Both the position numbers and the translations under genes were made by a program. Positions 25,842 through 37,400 of a stretch of DNA of 52,838 nucleotides are shown piece after piece; position 1 is the first letter of the stretch, and each line of letters starts with the position of its first letter. Under the pieces are notes generated by a model. It did not search any database. It was given only the letters and a program-made list of their open reading frames with translations, and was not told the DNA's origin. The DNA is from a virus. Location of the stretch: IMG/VR virus record IMGVR_UViG_3300046533_000456, positions 1 to 52,838 of that record. One strand, written 5' to 3'.

Positions 25842-28355
25842 TCAGTGAACCGTCGCGCTTTCGAGCGCGGCGATCCTGGCGACCATCTCTTTCCCCTGGT
25901 CGTTCAGTTCCTTCACCGCGTTGATGAGGGCATAGATCAAGTTGCCCGGTTCGAGCGTCGACAGCTCGACATTTTCCTTTTTGCCGATCGTCGTCTTGAC
26001 GGTCCCGACGATCTCGGGAACGTGCGGTTTTACATCGTCGGCGATCAGCCCGAAGAGCTTGTGTGACGGCTTGTCGCCTTCGGTGAACGGCGTCCCGGCG
26101 ACATAGCGAAACTGCACCGGCTTGAGTGCGACGATAGCGTCGAGGCCGCGCGTGTAGGGCTGCACCTCTTGCTTGACGCTGGCGTCGGAGATTGTCGTCC
26201 ACGCTCCGGTGATGTTGGCGCAAGAGCCGTTGACAGTGAACGCGCCGGACTGCGTGCCGGTGTTGATGATCACCTGTCCACCGGAAAGGATCGTCATCCG
26301 CTGAGAATTTCCGGCATAAAAGAGTAAAGACCCCAAGTTGCCATTGCCGTCAGGTGAGGCGGCAATGGTGGGGCTGTTGCCGTTGGTGCCAGAGCCTAAG
26401 AGGATGCCCGAATAGTTAATATTACCAGACAGTCCGGCATAGAAGCTGGGGTTTGGCATCCCAGCATTGCGAGCGGCGACCCCGCCGCCGACATCGAGCT
26501 TCACGAGCGGCGTCGCCGTGCCGATGCCGACGTTGCCGCCGCCGTCAATCGTCACCCGCGCCGCGTTGGCCGTCCCAAGTTGCAGCCCGTGACCGTCCGC
26601 GTCGTTGATAATGAGAGCATAGGGCAGAGACCCGCCCATGCTGGCGCCAGAAGTATTGCCCTCGACCCCAAATAGCGCCCGCTCTTGGGTGACGCTGCCG
26701 TTCGATACCAAGATCCCGACCGGGCTGGTCGTGGTCGCGGTCACCACTGCCAGCTTCTGGCTCGGCGCCGCCGTGCCGATGCCGACGTTGCCGCCGGATT
26801 GGTTCAGCAAAAGGTTCGTGAAGCCGACATTGCTCTGAGCCGACTGTATCTCACTCCAGTGCGAGGCTTGGTTGACGCCGAAGTTCATCATCTGCGGGTT
26901 CACAACGCCGCTGCGCTGAAGGATTAGCGGAGCGTTACCGTCATTGGGCGCGGTGAGTAAAACCGTCGAGCCTAGGTTCTCCTGCCCGCCCGAGGTCGCC
27001 GACGCGCCGACGTGCAGCCTTGCCCCCGGCGCCGTCGTGCCGATGCCGACGTTGCCGTTGCCGTCGATCACCATCCGCTGCGTGACGCTGGTTTGCCCAA
27101 TCCCAGCAGTATTAAAATTCAGGATGCCGCCAGCGTTGGTCGATGTCGTGTTTTCTGCCGCAGTCACGTTGATCGTGGCGGCTTGATGTTCGGCTGTGCC
27201 GTCGAAGTTGTTCCAAGTTATGAATCCCACATTGTCGCCGAGTTGCGTCGCGGTCGGCGCGGCCCCGGTGCCGCGTTTTTTGTGAAGGACGACACCCGGC
27301 GCCGAGCCGCTAGCCGCGCCAGAAAACGAATATGCGCCGACTATGCACGCCGTGCTATCGGCGGCGGCGAAACGAGTCACTTCCGCTCCGGTGTACAGCG
27401 CCGGGTTCGCGGCGTTCTGGTTGACTTCTAGCTTCGCCTGCGGCGTCGCCGTCCCGATACCGACGTTGCCGTTGTGGTCGATCCGCACCCGCTCGGCGGC
27501 CCCGGTCGTGCCATTGGCAACTGTCGAAAAAACCAACAAAGAGCCGTTTGAGGTCGCTGACCACGCTTCTGCCGTCAAGGTTGAAAGAGAAGTCGCTACC
27601 GCATAAGCCGAGCCATTCCAACTATACGATTGCCATGCACCGATAAATTGTCCGAGCGGAGGAGTTGCCGGCGCCGCTGCCGTGCCGCCGGCATGATGCA
27701 GTCCAAAGGTCGGGGCGGCACCAAACGCGGTCGACGAGACAGTAGTAAACTGGCCGTCCGCGCCGATCGCCCGCACACCGCAAAAGTTGCTGATTGGCGG
27801 AAAGGTCGCCGCCGCGTTGGCGTTGAGGATCAACCCGCCCTGGCCGGGGTCGGGCGCCGGGTTGCCGATGACGACGCCTTGGCGGATTGCCATCCTGTTC
27901 GCTAGCGTTGCCGTGCCGAGGCTGGTCGTCAGAAAGCCGAACTGTGTTCCCTGTGCCGTGTCGGTCCAGTTTTCCAACGCCGACAAAATGAGCTGACCCT
28001 TGGTGCCGAAGTAACCTGTCGCCCCACGCCCCCACGCGCCCAGAAAAAGCAGGCTGTCACCGGATTGCACAGCGGTCGGCGCCGCTGCCGTGCCTCGCGC
28101 CCTCCGCGACACAAATCCCGGTGAGGCGGTTCCGTAAGTGTCGGCGAGAACGAAGGAACCGGCTTCGCTGACCACGTTTAATTGCGCCGTCACCGGGAAG
28201 GGCTGCGGCGCCGAAGCCGCATTCGAGATGATGACCGGACCCGGCGAGATCGTGCCGCCCGCAGCCGAGAACGGCGTCGTCGTCAGCGATATGGTGCCGT
28301 CAGCCGCGACGGTGAATTGGTTGTTGAAGTTGTCGGGACCGTTGAGCGTCGGCAT
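25842..28355 (-). CDS. Tail fibre with S74 self-cleaving chaperone domain
   Basis: An 837-residue protein. A short N-terminal attachment part is followed by repeated beta-helix-like segments with the recurring word GNVGIGTATP (several copies between residues about 290 and 660). The C-terminal 110 residues are an intramolecular chaperone of the endosialidase (peptidase S74) type. They begin near ISDASVKQEV, where the conserved Ser-Asp marks the expected self-cleavage point, and end with a coiled-coil trimeriser (LINAVKELNDQGKEMVARI). It would trimerise, cleave off its chaperone and serve in receptor binding. The start has AGGAG upstream. Confidence 0.85.
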   Translation of the reverse strand: MPTLNGPDNFNNQFTVAADGTISLTTTPFSAAGGTISPGPVIISNAASAPQPFPVTAQLNVVSEAGSFVLADTYGTASPGFVSRRARGTAAAPTAVQSGDSLLFLGAWGRGATGYFGTKGQLILSALENWTDTAQGTQFGFLTTSLGTATLANRMAIRQGVVIGNPAPDPGQGGLILNANAAATFPPISNFCGVRAIGADGQFTTVSSTAFGAAPTFGLHHAGGTAAAPATPPLGQFIGAWQSYSWNGSAYAVATSLSTLTAEAWSATSNGSLLVFSTVANGTTGAAERVRIDHNGNVGIGTATPQAKLEVNQNAANPALYTGAEVTRFAAADSTACIVGAYSFSGAASGSAPGVVLHKKRGTGAAPTATQLGDNVGFITWNNFDGTAEHQAATINVTAAENTTSTNAGGILNFNTAGIGQTSVTQRMVIDGNGNVGIGTTAPGARLHVGASATSGGQENLGSTVLLTAPNDGNAPLILQRSGVVNPQMMNFGVNQASHWSEIQSAQSNVGFTNLLLNQSGGNVGIGTAAPSQKLAVVTATTTSPVGILVSNGSVTQERALFGVEGNTSGASMGGSLPYALIINDADGHGLQLGTANAARVTIDGGGNVGIGTATPLVKLDVGGGVAARNAGMPNPSFYAGLSGNINYSGILLGSGTNGNSPTIAASPDGNGNLGSLLFYAGNSQRMTILSGGQVIINTGTQSGAFTVNGSCANITGAWTTISDASVKQEVQPYTRGLDAIVALKPVQFRYVAGTPFTEGDKPSHKLFGLIADDVKPHVPEIVGTVKTTIGKKENVELSTLEPGNLIYALINAVKELNDQGKEMVARIAALESATVH

Positions 28356-28370
28356 CGGGCGAACTCCTAT

Positions 28371-28559
28371 CTACTCTGCCGCCGGGACCGGCTCGACGAG
28401 CGTCGGCTTGGTGACCGAGCGCGTCTCGTCCTGCGGCTGGTTGGCGATCTCGGCGAGAAGCTGGCAGCAGCGGAGATACTCGTTCGCCTCGCGCGGCCCG
28501 GTGACCGTCACCCGCTCCAGAAACGCCAGGATGTTCTGCGCGTCGAGCTGTTTAAGCAT
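28371..28559 (-). CDS. Hypothetical small protein in tail-fibre cluster
   Basis: A 62-residue protein (LKQLDAQNILAFLERVTVTG, REANEYLRCCQLLAEIANQ), helical, of a type often found between phage structural genes. Preceded by AGGAGG. Probably a fibre or tail accessory factor. Its C-terminal 15 residues are Pro/Val/Glu-rich and likely flexible. Confidence 0.6.
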   Translation of the reverse strand: MLKQLDAQNILAFLERVTVTGPREANEYLRCCQLLAEIANQPQDETRSVTKPTLVEPVPAAE

Positions 28560-28572
28560 TCGGTTCCTCCTT

Positions 28573-29013
28573 CTAGAAGCGGCGATACCAAGTGTTATCG
28601 GCGCTGTGGTAGCGGAAAGCGATGCCGCCGCTGGCAGTCAGCGTCCCGGTGCCGCCGGATACGGTTAAGCCCGGCGCGGTGACCGCGATGGCGGTGATGG
28701 TCTGCGTCGTCGACATCTCGAATATCTGCCCGTCTGTCGGTCCCGGTGGTAGCACCACGTTGAGCGTGGCGATTGGCCCCGCAGGCTGGAGAACGAAAGC
28801 CCCGAGGCCGGTCGTCGCCGTCAGGGTCGCCCCGGTTAACGGGCGCTGGAAGCTGAAGCTGATGGTGAAGGAACCGCCGAGCAGGGCGTTGATCGTGACC
28901 ATCAGATCGGAGATCATCGGCAGCAAGTGCTGGCGATGCCCGCCATGCTGCATGTCATTACTTGTGCTGCCATCATCACTGTACAGGTTGCCGTTGACGA
29001 GGACTTGGGTCAT
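28573..29013 (-). CDS. Probable virion protein, tail region
   Basis: A 146-residue beta-rich protein with a Gly/Thr/Ala composition like phage tip or decoration proteins. Residues 1-40 include VLVNGNLYSDDGSTSNDMQHGG, a sequence familiar from phage tail-tip genes; the rest shows short strands (FTISFSFQRPLTGATLTATTG). Its ATG overlaps the stop of the upstream gene (ATGA). Likely a tail or fibre-linked structural protein; the exact role is unknown. Confidence 0.6.
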   Translation of the reverse strand: MTQVLVNGNLYSDDGSTSNDMQHGGHRQHLLPMISDLMVTINALLGGSFTISFSFQRPLTGATLTATTGLGAFVLQPAGPIATLNVVLPPGPTDGQIFEMSTTQTITAIAVTAPGLTVSGGTGTLTASGGIAFRYHSADNTWYRRF

Positions 29014-29873
29014 CCGATCACCTCTTCCAATGCGATCGGCACCTCATCGATGTCGACGACCGCATAACTGAACATGCCGGGGTCGGTGAACTGGGCGAGC
29101 ATCGCGGTTCGCACCCAATGCACGCGCTCGTCTGGATTGGGCAACCAGATCACCGGGTCGCAGATGTCCCGCTGCCGGTACATCTCGAACTGCTTCGCCA
29201 ACGCCTCGTTGTGCGGCAGGCGGAAGCTACCCTTGAAGACGCGGGGCTTGGCCCGCTCGTCGAAGTATTTCGCGCCGCCCAGCGCCTCGGTCGCGATCGT
29301 GCGGAATCTGAACCCGTACTGCGCACCGTACTGGAAATTATAGGTCACCTGATATTGGGCCGCGATCTCCAGATAGCCGGCCTGGATATAGCCCGCCGGG
29401 TTGGTCGGGTCGGACATGTCGATGCGGATGCCGGCGGCGTTGTAGTCGATCCCCACCCACCAGAGCCACAGCCAGGTCGTGCCCGCCAGCTCCTCGTCGG
29501 TGTACTGCCCGGTCCAGTAGTTGTCGTCTTCCCACTCCAGCGTGTCGTAGGGGTAGACCTCGGGCCAAACCGGCATCACGGCGCTGTCGTAGAGGAGCGT
29601 GCTCATCGCCGGTTCGAGAAAGAGCCGGATGCGGATCGTCGCCTGGAGCGAGAAATTGTGCCGCGCCAGGGCGATCAGCCCGACCCGCCGCGTATTGGTC
29701 GAGGTCGCGGTGATGACGGTGTCGATCGCGTTCAAGCTGATCGATCGCGCCACCTTGGACAGCGGCATCGCCTGGAGGTTCGAGCGCGGATAGTTGGTCT
29801 GCCAATTGCCGCCGGCAAGGGCGAAATTATCGGTGGCGCTGGGCCAGCCTAATATCGCGGAGGTGTTCGGCAC
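29010..29873 (-). CDS. Tail distal/minor tail protein
   Basis: A 287-residue aromatic-rich protein. The opening (ATDNFALAGGNWQTNYPRSNL) and the middle beta-sandwich portions, with conserved KARSISL- and RVHWVRTA-like segments, resemble siphovirus distal tail or tip proteins. A W/Y-rich stretch, TTWLWLWWVGIDY (about residues 139-151), is striking. It lies between the tail hub and the fibre genes. It starts 1 bp after the hub gene's stop and its own stop overlaps the gene after it. No catalytic motif seen. Confidence 0.65.
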   Translation of the reverse strand: MPNTSAILGWPSATDNFALAGGNWQTNYPRSNLQAMPLSKVARSISLNAIDTVITATSTNTRRVGLIALARHNFSLQATIRIRLFLEPAMSTLLYDSAVMPVWPEVYPYDTLEWEDDNYWTGQYTDEELAGTTWLWLWWVGIDYNAAGIRIDMSDPTNPAGYIQAGYLEIAAQYQVTYNFQYGAQYGFRFRTIATEALGGAKYFDERAKPRVFKGSFRLPHNEALAKQFEMYRQRDICDPVIWLPNPDERVHWVRTAMLAQFTDPGMFSYAVVDIDEVPIALEEVIG

Positions 29874-29874
29874 G

Positions 29875-31428
29875 TCAGCCCCACAGCGCCAGGATCAGGA
29901 TGTTGCGAATGGAATTGTACTCCATGCCGGTGATGATCATGTTCCGCCCGGTATCGTAGCCGAAGCGCGGGATGACGACCTTTACCGTCAACCCAAGGTC
30001 GAGCGAAGCCAGTGCCTCGGGACGCAGCGGGGTGTCGACCTCGATGAAGTCGCGGCGCTCCTTGAACAGCGCGAGCAGGCGATCGGCCTCGGCCTGGGCG
30101 TCGGCCTGCATGGCGAAGAGCGTCGCCACAGTCTTCTGAACCGCCAGGGGGTTCGCGATCTGCACCGAAGTATCGGTCGAGACGACGTTGCGCGTGGCGG
30201 TCGCCAGATAGGTTCGGTCGACATCGCTGACCGATCCGGCGACGGTGGTCCCGGTCAGCACCGTGTAATTGACCGCGTAAGTCAGGCTTACGCTGTACGT
30301 CGGCACGCCCTTGTCGGCGTCATTGGTCGAGAGGAACCGGCAGTCGACCATATCGAAATCGCCGACCTGGGAGTCGCTCTCCAGCCCCATCCGCCGCACG
30401 GTCGCGACCGGAACGCCCGGCGCTTCGAGTCGCTGCATCCGAAACTGGCCCGTGCGGTCGAAGCCGTACCACGCGCCAACGCTGCCAAGGATCTGATCGA
30501 GCGCGGCGCCGAAGCTCGTGTCGCTGTCCAGCCAGATGCCGACCTGGCCGGAATTGTCGGCATCGAGGGCGGTGACATCGGCCATGTTCACGTCGCCAGC
30601 CGGGATGCCGCCCGTGCCGGTGACGAGAGACAGAGCGACTTGAGCCGCCGTGCGCCCCGCCGCCCCCAGCCCCTGGGTGACGTCCGCGGACACGCCGCCG
30701 ACGGGGCTGGTGCGGATGCGGAAGTACCCGCCAGCCGGCCACAGTCGGTATTGACCGGGCGACGGCTGGTTTCCCTCCATGTCGGCCTGATCGTTATAGT
30801 TCGCGCCGCGCGACAGCGTCGCCCCGGCATCGCGAACCGCCAGGACATCCTGCACCGGACCATCGTTGACTTGAAACTCCAGCCGGGCGGTATTGACCGG
30901 GAGCGCGGTGGCGTTGCCGACCTGGCCGAACGCCAGTGGCTTGGGTTTGCCCGCGATATTGTCTGCTCCCTCCAACCCATCCGGCAGCACGTTGTTGCCG
31001 AGATACTTGTTCGGCTGGATGAGCTGCTGCAAGTCTTGCAGGCGGTCCTTCAATTTGAAGCGGACCACGGCGAAGTCGAACAGCGCCTGCTCCACCCGCC
31101 CGACGATGAACGGCACGAAGCTCGGGTACGGGTCTTGATCATCCCCGAGCAGGATCGTGCAAGCCTGCCCGGCGAGGCCGAAATCGCGGAGGTTGTCCAG
31201 CGCGCCGTCAGGGTTAGCGATGCCCAGGTCGCCCTGGCTTACCGATCCAGCGCCGCCAGTCGTGCCCTTCGCAAAGATATCCCGGCGAAAGGTCGGCAGC
31301 TCCAGCACCCGGTTGTCGTAGGGACCGGGGGCGGTGGGATCGAGGTATGGCTGCGAGCTGTACCGCAGCATCGTCAGCGCGTCCGCTCCGGTGTCATAGG
31401 CCGCGATCTCGATCAGGTAGGTCAGCAT
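29875..31428 (-). CDS. Tail hub / central tail-tip protein
   Basis: A 517-residue protein. It follows the tape measure gene by 4 bp, where the hub or tail-associated protein is expected. The domain pattern (LRYSSQPYL…LPTFRRDIF, DLGIANPDGALDN, RLQDLQQLIQPNKYLG, LDQILGSVGAWYGFDRTGQF) resembles baseplate-hub-like proteins of alphaproteobacterial siphophages and gene transfer agents. Beta-strand-rich, no signal peptide. It likely closes the tail tube at the host-facing end. Confidence 0.7.
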   Translation of the reverse strand: MLTYLIEIAAYDTGADALTMLRYSSQPYLDPTAPGPYDNRVLELPTFRRDIFAKGTTGGAGSVSQGDLGIANPDGALDNLRDFGLAGQACTILLGDDQDPYPSFVPFIVGRVEQALFDFAVVRFKLKDRLQDLQQLIQPNKYLGNNVLPDGLEGADNIAGKPKPLAFGQVGNATALPVNTARLEFQVNDGPVQDVLAVRDAGATLSRGANYNDQADMEGNQPSPGQYRLWPAGGYFRIRTSPVGGVSADVTQGLGAAGRTAAQVALSLVTGTGGIPAGDVNMADVTALDADNSGQVGIWLDSDTSFGAALDQILGSVGAWYGFDRTGQFRMQRLEAPGVPVATVRRMGLESDSQVGDFDMVDCRFLSTNDADKGVPTYSVSLTYAVNYTVLTGTTVAGSVSDVDRTYLATATRNVVSTDTSVQIANPLAVQKTVATLFAMQADAQAEADRLLALFKERRDFIEVDTPLRPEALASLDLGLTVKVVIPRFGYDTGRNMIITGMEYNSIRNILILALWG

Positions 31429-31432
31429 GTGC

Positions 31433-34400
31433 CTAGCCGAAGGCTTGCCGGCGCAGGGTGTCTTGGATCTGGTTCATAATGTCGGTATTGGCCCCCTGAC
31501 TGCCCGCCATGAACTCGTCGAAGTTGATCGTGACCTCAGTCAGCAACTGCATGTATTCGTGGATGATGTGCAACTCATTCCAGAGGTTCTGGTTCCAGCC
31601 GACGATGTTGTTAAGTATTTCTTGCAGCTTGTTGTAAAGGTTCTGGTTCCACGCGACTTCGTTCGAATTGATCCCGTTCAACGTGCCGTTGATCGTGCCG
31701 AGCCACCAATTGTTGTCGTTCCTCGCCTGATCGACATAGGCCGGGATCACGCCGGTCTGGCCGACGATGCTGTTCGCCGAGCCGTAGATCGCGGCGATGT
31801 TGGCGACGCTCATCGAGCCGATCGCGCCGATGATCGAGTTGCCGTTCGCGAAGGTGGCGCCGATCTCGTTGCTGCTCGAACCATAGGTCGCGGCGATCTG
31901 GGTGCTGCCAGAAGAGAAGATCGAGTTCGAGATCGCGTTGGCGACCGCCGCCAGCATGTTGATCGTATTGTTCGCGTTGTTGTTGGCGTTGCCGACCTCG
32001 GCATTGCCCCAGGCGGCGATGTTCTGGCACGTCGCGTTGCCCCACGCGGCGACCGTCCCGGCGACGGCGTTGCCCCACGCATCGACTGTCCGCCATGTCG
32101 TATCGAGCCCCGCCCACGTCGTCGACGCGATTAGTTGGCTCCAGGCGGCGACGGTGCGGGTGACCGAGTCGCCGGCAAACCAAGTCTGGTAGTTGATCGC
32201 GTTGCCCCAGTAACCGATCGTCTGGACGATCGCGTTCGACCACGCCTCGCTGCTCTGAACCGCCCAAGTTCCATAGGCGGCGATCTGCCCATAGATCGCG
32301 CTCGACCACGACGCCGCGCTCTGCGTGATCTCGTTGCCGATGTTGTAGATCGCGGTCCCGACCTGAACGTCGCCGACGGTTACCCCCGCGATCGACTGAA
32401 GCGCGGCGATCTGGGCGTCGCCCTTGGCGACCAGCGCGTTCGTCCCGGCTTGCGTTGTCGCCGCGATATTGGCGGACGCCGCCTCTGTCCGCGTCCCGAG
32501 AATATCGGTCGTGTTATAGGCCGCGCCGACGGTTGCCGTGGTCGCGCTTTCCGCCTGCGCCGCCTGCGCCGCCTGGACGTCTCTCCCCTGCGCCAGCAGC
32601 GTCGTAGTGCCGGCCTGCGTCGAGACATCAAGCGCGTGGACCGACGCCTCGTTCCGCGCCGCCACCTCGGCAGATGTCGCGTTGGCCGTCCAGATCATGT
32701 CGGTGGTATTGGCATTCGCCGTGGCGACGCTGGCGTTTCCGGTTGCGGTCGCGGTGTCGATGATCTGTTTTGAGGCATTGTCGTTCTGGGCGACGATCGA
32801 CGCGGCGGTGGTGTTGGTGGTCGCCACGACCGCCGCGGCGTCCCGGCTGTTTTGGTCGACTAGAGCCGCCGATTGCACGGCGTTGGCGGTCAGCAGCGCA
32901 CCCGAGTTCGCCTCTTGCTGGGCAAGCAGGTTCAGGGTGTCTTCCTTCGACCCCGCGATCAGCGTTGCCGCGTTGGCCGCATTGGAATCGAGCAGAGCCA
33001 TCGTCCCGCTCTTCGTGACATCGGCGGCGATGTTGACTGCCGTCGCCGTGTTGTTGCTTGCCGCCGTGATCTGAGCGGCGCTGGTGAGGGTCGCGCCCGT
33101 GGCGAGGTCGAGGCCGGTTGTGGTCGCCCCGACGATGCTGGCGGCCCCCGCGATGCCGTTGGCGACGATGCTGTTCGAGGTGTCGATCGCCGTGGTGACG
33201 ATCCGCGTGCTGCTGTCGCCCGTCGCGGACACGATGTCCCGTGACGTCGCTCGGGCGTTGTCGACGATCGCTTGGTTGGTCGCGATGGTCGTGCCGATGA
33301 TCTGTTGCGCGGTGGCGGTGGTCACGTCCGAGATGGTCGAAACGGTCGCCGTGCCGTTGTCGTTGATCGCGTCCACGATCGCGTTGGTCGCTGTATCTTG
33401 GGCATTGGGCACGCCGGGTAGAGCCGCCAGCGCCGCCTTGGCCGCCTCCCACTCAGCCGCGCCCGGTGCCGAGCTGGCGAACCAGCCCTGCAAGGCCGCC
33501 TTCAATTGATCGGCGATGCCGGTGATCCCCTGGAGCGCGTTGACGTCGCCGCCTTGGGCCAGCCCGAGCTGGGTCTGGAACTGGCTCCGCGCCGCCTCGA
33601 GCCGGCTCTGCGGGCTGGTGTAATCCGGCCCCGTCTCCTGAGCGTTGAGGTATTGCCGGATCTGCAGCCCCGCTGCGAGGATCGCGTTCGACCGGGCTTG
33701 GGCGTCGGCCTGCTGCTGCGTTGCGATCGTCGCCGCCTTTGCCTCGTCCACCCATTGGGCAAATGCCGGGTTTAGGTCGGCGAGAACCTTGCGCGCCGCC
33801 TCGAGCTGGTCGTTCGTCAGCGCCTGCAAAATATTCAGCGCGGCGCGATGCTCCGTTTCCTGCACCTGGGCATCCTGATCGGAGCCGAGGCCAAGCGACT
33901 TGTTGGTCGCTTGGGTGGCGATCCGCGCCTTGTCCAGATCGCGAAGCTGCGCCAGGAATCCTTGGTTGGCCGCCGTGTAAGAGTCCTGTTGATTTTGATA
34001 AATCTGGGCTTGCTGGTTCTGAGCAGCGATCAATGCCTCAGACGCCAGAGCCGCATCCCGCGCCGACGTTGCCAGAGCCGGGAGGTCATTACCAAGATCG
34101 CCAAACGCAGCAATTACCGCATTAAGCTGCGTGCTGTTGAGTTGGGCAAACATCGTCTTCAAAGAAGCGTCAAATGTCTGACCCAATTTGTCGAAAACAG
34201 TAGTGCTGGCACCGATCGCCGACGCTTCGCGAGCCATCGATGCATAATTATCCACTAAAGACTGAACACCGTTCAGGAAGTCATTTCCGGTCGCGGTGTT
34301 GTACGCCGCGTCAACCGCCTTGGCGAAATCGACATTGATCCGCTTCGTCGCCTCGGCCAACGCCGCGTTGATTGGGTCGATCGACAGCCCGTATTGCTGG

Positions 34401-37400
34401 GCCTGCGTGGTCAACTGAGCGAACGTATCGGTGATCTGCGACATCGCTTGTTCAAACGGCCCCGCCTGCTGGGCTCCACTCTCGATGCTTTGGAAGGCAG
34501 AGTCGGCAGCGGTTACGATGGTGTCGTAAATCTTCGAGAAATTTACCGCCGTCGTTAGCTGGGTCGTATCTTGGATTTGGTTGATGTCGAGCGACCCGAC
34601 AGCCTTCTGCAACGTCGGGCTCAAGGCGGATAGGTCGCGATGCTCAAAAAGGAACTTAGCGACTTCTTGAACGACCGCACCCGCGTCCGAGCCGGTGAAA
34701 CTTTTCACCCCTTCGCCCGACGCGATGTTCACCTTGATGCCATCCCGCGACCCGGCCTGCGCGATCAACGTCGCCTGGGGCAGGACCGACGCACCAAGAA
34801 TCTGGGTGATGTTAGCCAACGTCGTCGAAATCGGCTGAAGGATGCCCTGCGCCGCCTGATCGTTGGCGGCCACACCGCCGCTGGTGAACGCGCCCAATTG
34901 GCCGGTCGCCAGGTTGAGTGAACCAGAACCCGCATTGTTGGCAGGCTTGGGGCCAAAAAAGCCACCGAGCAAGCCGCCGCCCGCGCCGCCGATAATGCCG
35001 CCGAGCAAGGTGCCGATACCGGGAACGATCGATCCGATGATTGCGCCCGCCAGCGCGCCGCCGGTCGAGCCGATCATGCCGCCGGTCGACTTTCCGCCGC
35101 CGATCATCGGGCCGATGAACATATTGGCGAGCGACCCCACGGTCGCCCCGGCGCCGACGCCGCCGAGGAAGCCGCCGAGCGTGGTCCCGCCGAAGAGCCC
35201 GCCCGCGACACCACTGCCAGCAATATCCGACGTGGCTCCCGTCGCCGCGTTCGTAAAAATGCCCGCCCCGGCACCGCTGCCAGGAAGCAAGCCAGAAGGG
35301 GCAAAGCCGAGCGAGGTGCCGATCGTATTGTTGACGAAGCCGCTGATGCCGCCGCTGCCGAAGAGCCCGCCGCTGCCGCCGCCGCCAAAAAGGCCCGACC
35401 CGGTATTTGCCAGCGAGCCGACGCTCGAAACGGTGCTGAGCGTGCCGGTGAGATTGCCCTCTTTGTCTCTTTGCTCCAGGGTTATCGGAGCGCCAGTGGC
35501 ACCGCTAGTACCTTGGCCCCCACCACCAAGGCTACCTCCGAAGATACCGCTCAACAAACTCGCGCCGCCGCCACCGCCAAAGAACGTCCCGAAATTCGAC
35601 GCCGCGCCGCCAAAGTCCAGCATCCCCAGTAGCGACCCGATGGCGGGCTTGATGACCGACATCGAAATAAGCTGCGACTCAAGCTGCACCAAGGCATCCT
35701 TGAAGATCGTGTGCCACGCAGTGATCTTCTTCCCGCTGAGTGCGTTGGAGACGTTCTGAGTAATCGCTTGATCGACGGTCTGACCGACACTGGTCAGCAC
35801 ATCGTTCAGTCGCTGCGCGGCGCGCTGTTGTTCGGCGAGAGCAATGTTGGACTTCCCCAAAGCATCGACGCTCGCGAGGTAATTTTTGGCCTCATCACTC
35901 GACAGGTCGACGTTCTTGCTGATCAAAAACTGCTTTGCCTGCAACAGCGAAACCTGGCGTTGGATTTCCTCACTGGTCTGGAAGGCGTACTGCGCCTCGA
36001 CCTTATTAACCTCGATCTGATCCTTGTTGGAGTTGATCTGCTTTTGGAGTTCCAGCGCGGTCTGGGCTGCGTCGTTCTTCTTGATCAGCGCCAGCGTGAC
36101 CGCTTCAAGCCGTTTTGCTTCCTCGATATAGGCCGCATTGCCGGTCGCCTCGGCCTTGGCGACCACGTCATGCGTGGCCGCGGTCGCCTGGTTCTGAAGC
36201 TCCATCTCATGCTGGGCCGCCGCGCCACCCTTGGTGGCTTCGGCCAGCCTTGAAGTCTCGGTGTACTGCAACTGGAGCGCCGGGATCGCCTTGGCGCTGG
36301 CGGTCAGCGCCTCGGCGGCTTGCTGAGATAGAATCCTCTGAGTCTGTTGCGCGACATCGCCGCCGTGCTCGAGCACGTCAACACGAGCCTGTTCCGCCGC
36401 CGCCGCCTTGATCCCGGCTTGTTCGCTCTCCAGATAAGCGTTCGCGACACCTTCCTGCCCCTTGATGGTAAGGTCAACCTTCTGATTGGCAGTATCGAGC
36501 GCGACATTTTGTTCTATCAGTGAATTTTTATACGCATTAAGTCCGGCAGTTTGTGCCAATTGGTCATTATGACTAGTATTAAGTTCTTGGTTATATGCAG
36601 CGTAAGCTGCGGTTCTTGCTGTGGCGATTGGGCCGCTCAGCGTTTGATTAACCGTAACATTTTGACCAAGCAACCTATTCTGCTCGGCCAAAACAGCGTC
36701 AAGAGCAGCGACAGCTTTCGGGTCTTGACCTTGAAACGGCCCACCACTCACAGACGTAGCAAGACCAATTTGCGGTGCGCCCCTAAACCCGATGTGACCA
36801 ATGTCGGCTGGCGAGCTTGGGCTGATCGGCCCGCCCATCGAGCCGAACAGCGCACCGTTTTCCATGAACGGCAGAAGCTGCGGATATTTCTGTGCAATAA
36901 ATGCTGCCGCGTTTTTAAACGTCTGCCCGTAAAGACCGCCAGGTGTCGTGTCGGTCCCGGTATTCGGGTATTCCTGCCCGGTCGTCGTATTGATGATCTT
37001 GTAATCGAACGCGCCGCCAGCAGCTGGATTGTGTGCCGTGCTTGCGCCAACTGAAGAATTTGACTTCTGGCGACCGATGCTGGTGATCACAATCCCGAAA
37101 CCGGGCGGAAGCTGAGTGACCACATTCGACATCGTGTCGATGTAAGCCGGGGCATTTGGTGTCATAACCACACCCGGCCTGACCGAAAACTTGTTTCCAG
37201 AGAGGAGTGTCCCGTAGTCACCGCCGTAAGTCGGTGTCGTCGTTCCTAAGCCGGGTTGCGGGACACCTGTCGCGCTAGGCACCGTCCCTGTGGCTAACGG
37301 CGCACCCGCCCCTGACAGCCCGTGCGCTTCCATAAACTTGTCACTAAAAATCTGACCCTTGGTGATCAGATTGGTCAGATCAACCGCTAACTGCGTCAGG

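Noticed and set aside
29794-31479. A 561-codon rightward frame opposite the tail hub gene
   Set aside because: It is the antisense shadow of a well-supported gene in high-GC DNA; composition is Arg/Val/Asp-rich with no domain and no ribosome site.
34863-35759. A 298-codon Pro-rich rightward frame opposite the tape measure
   Set aside because: It mirrors the Gly-rich segment of the tape measure protein; pure compositional shadow.
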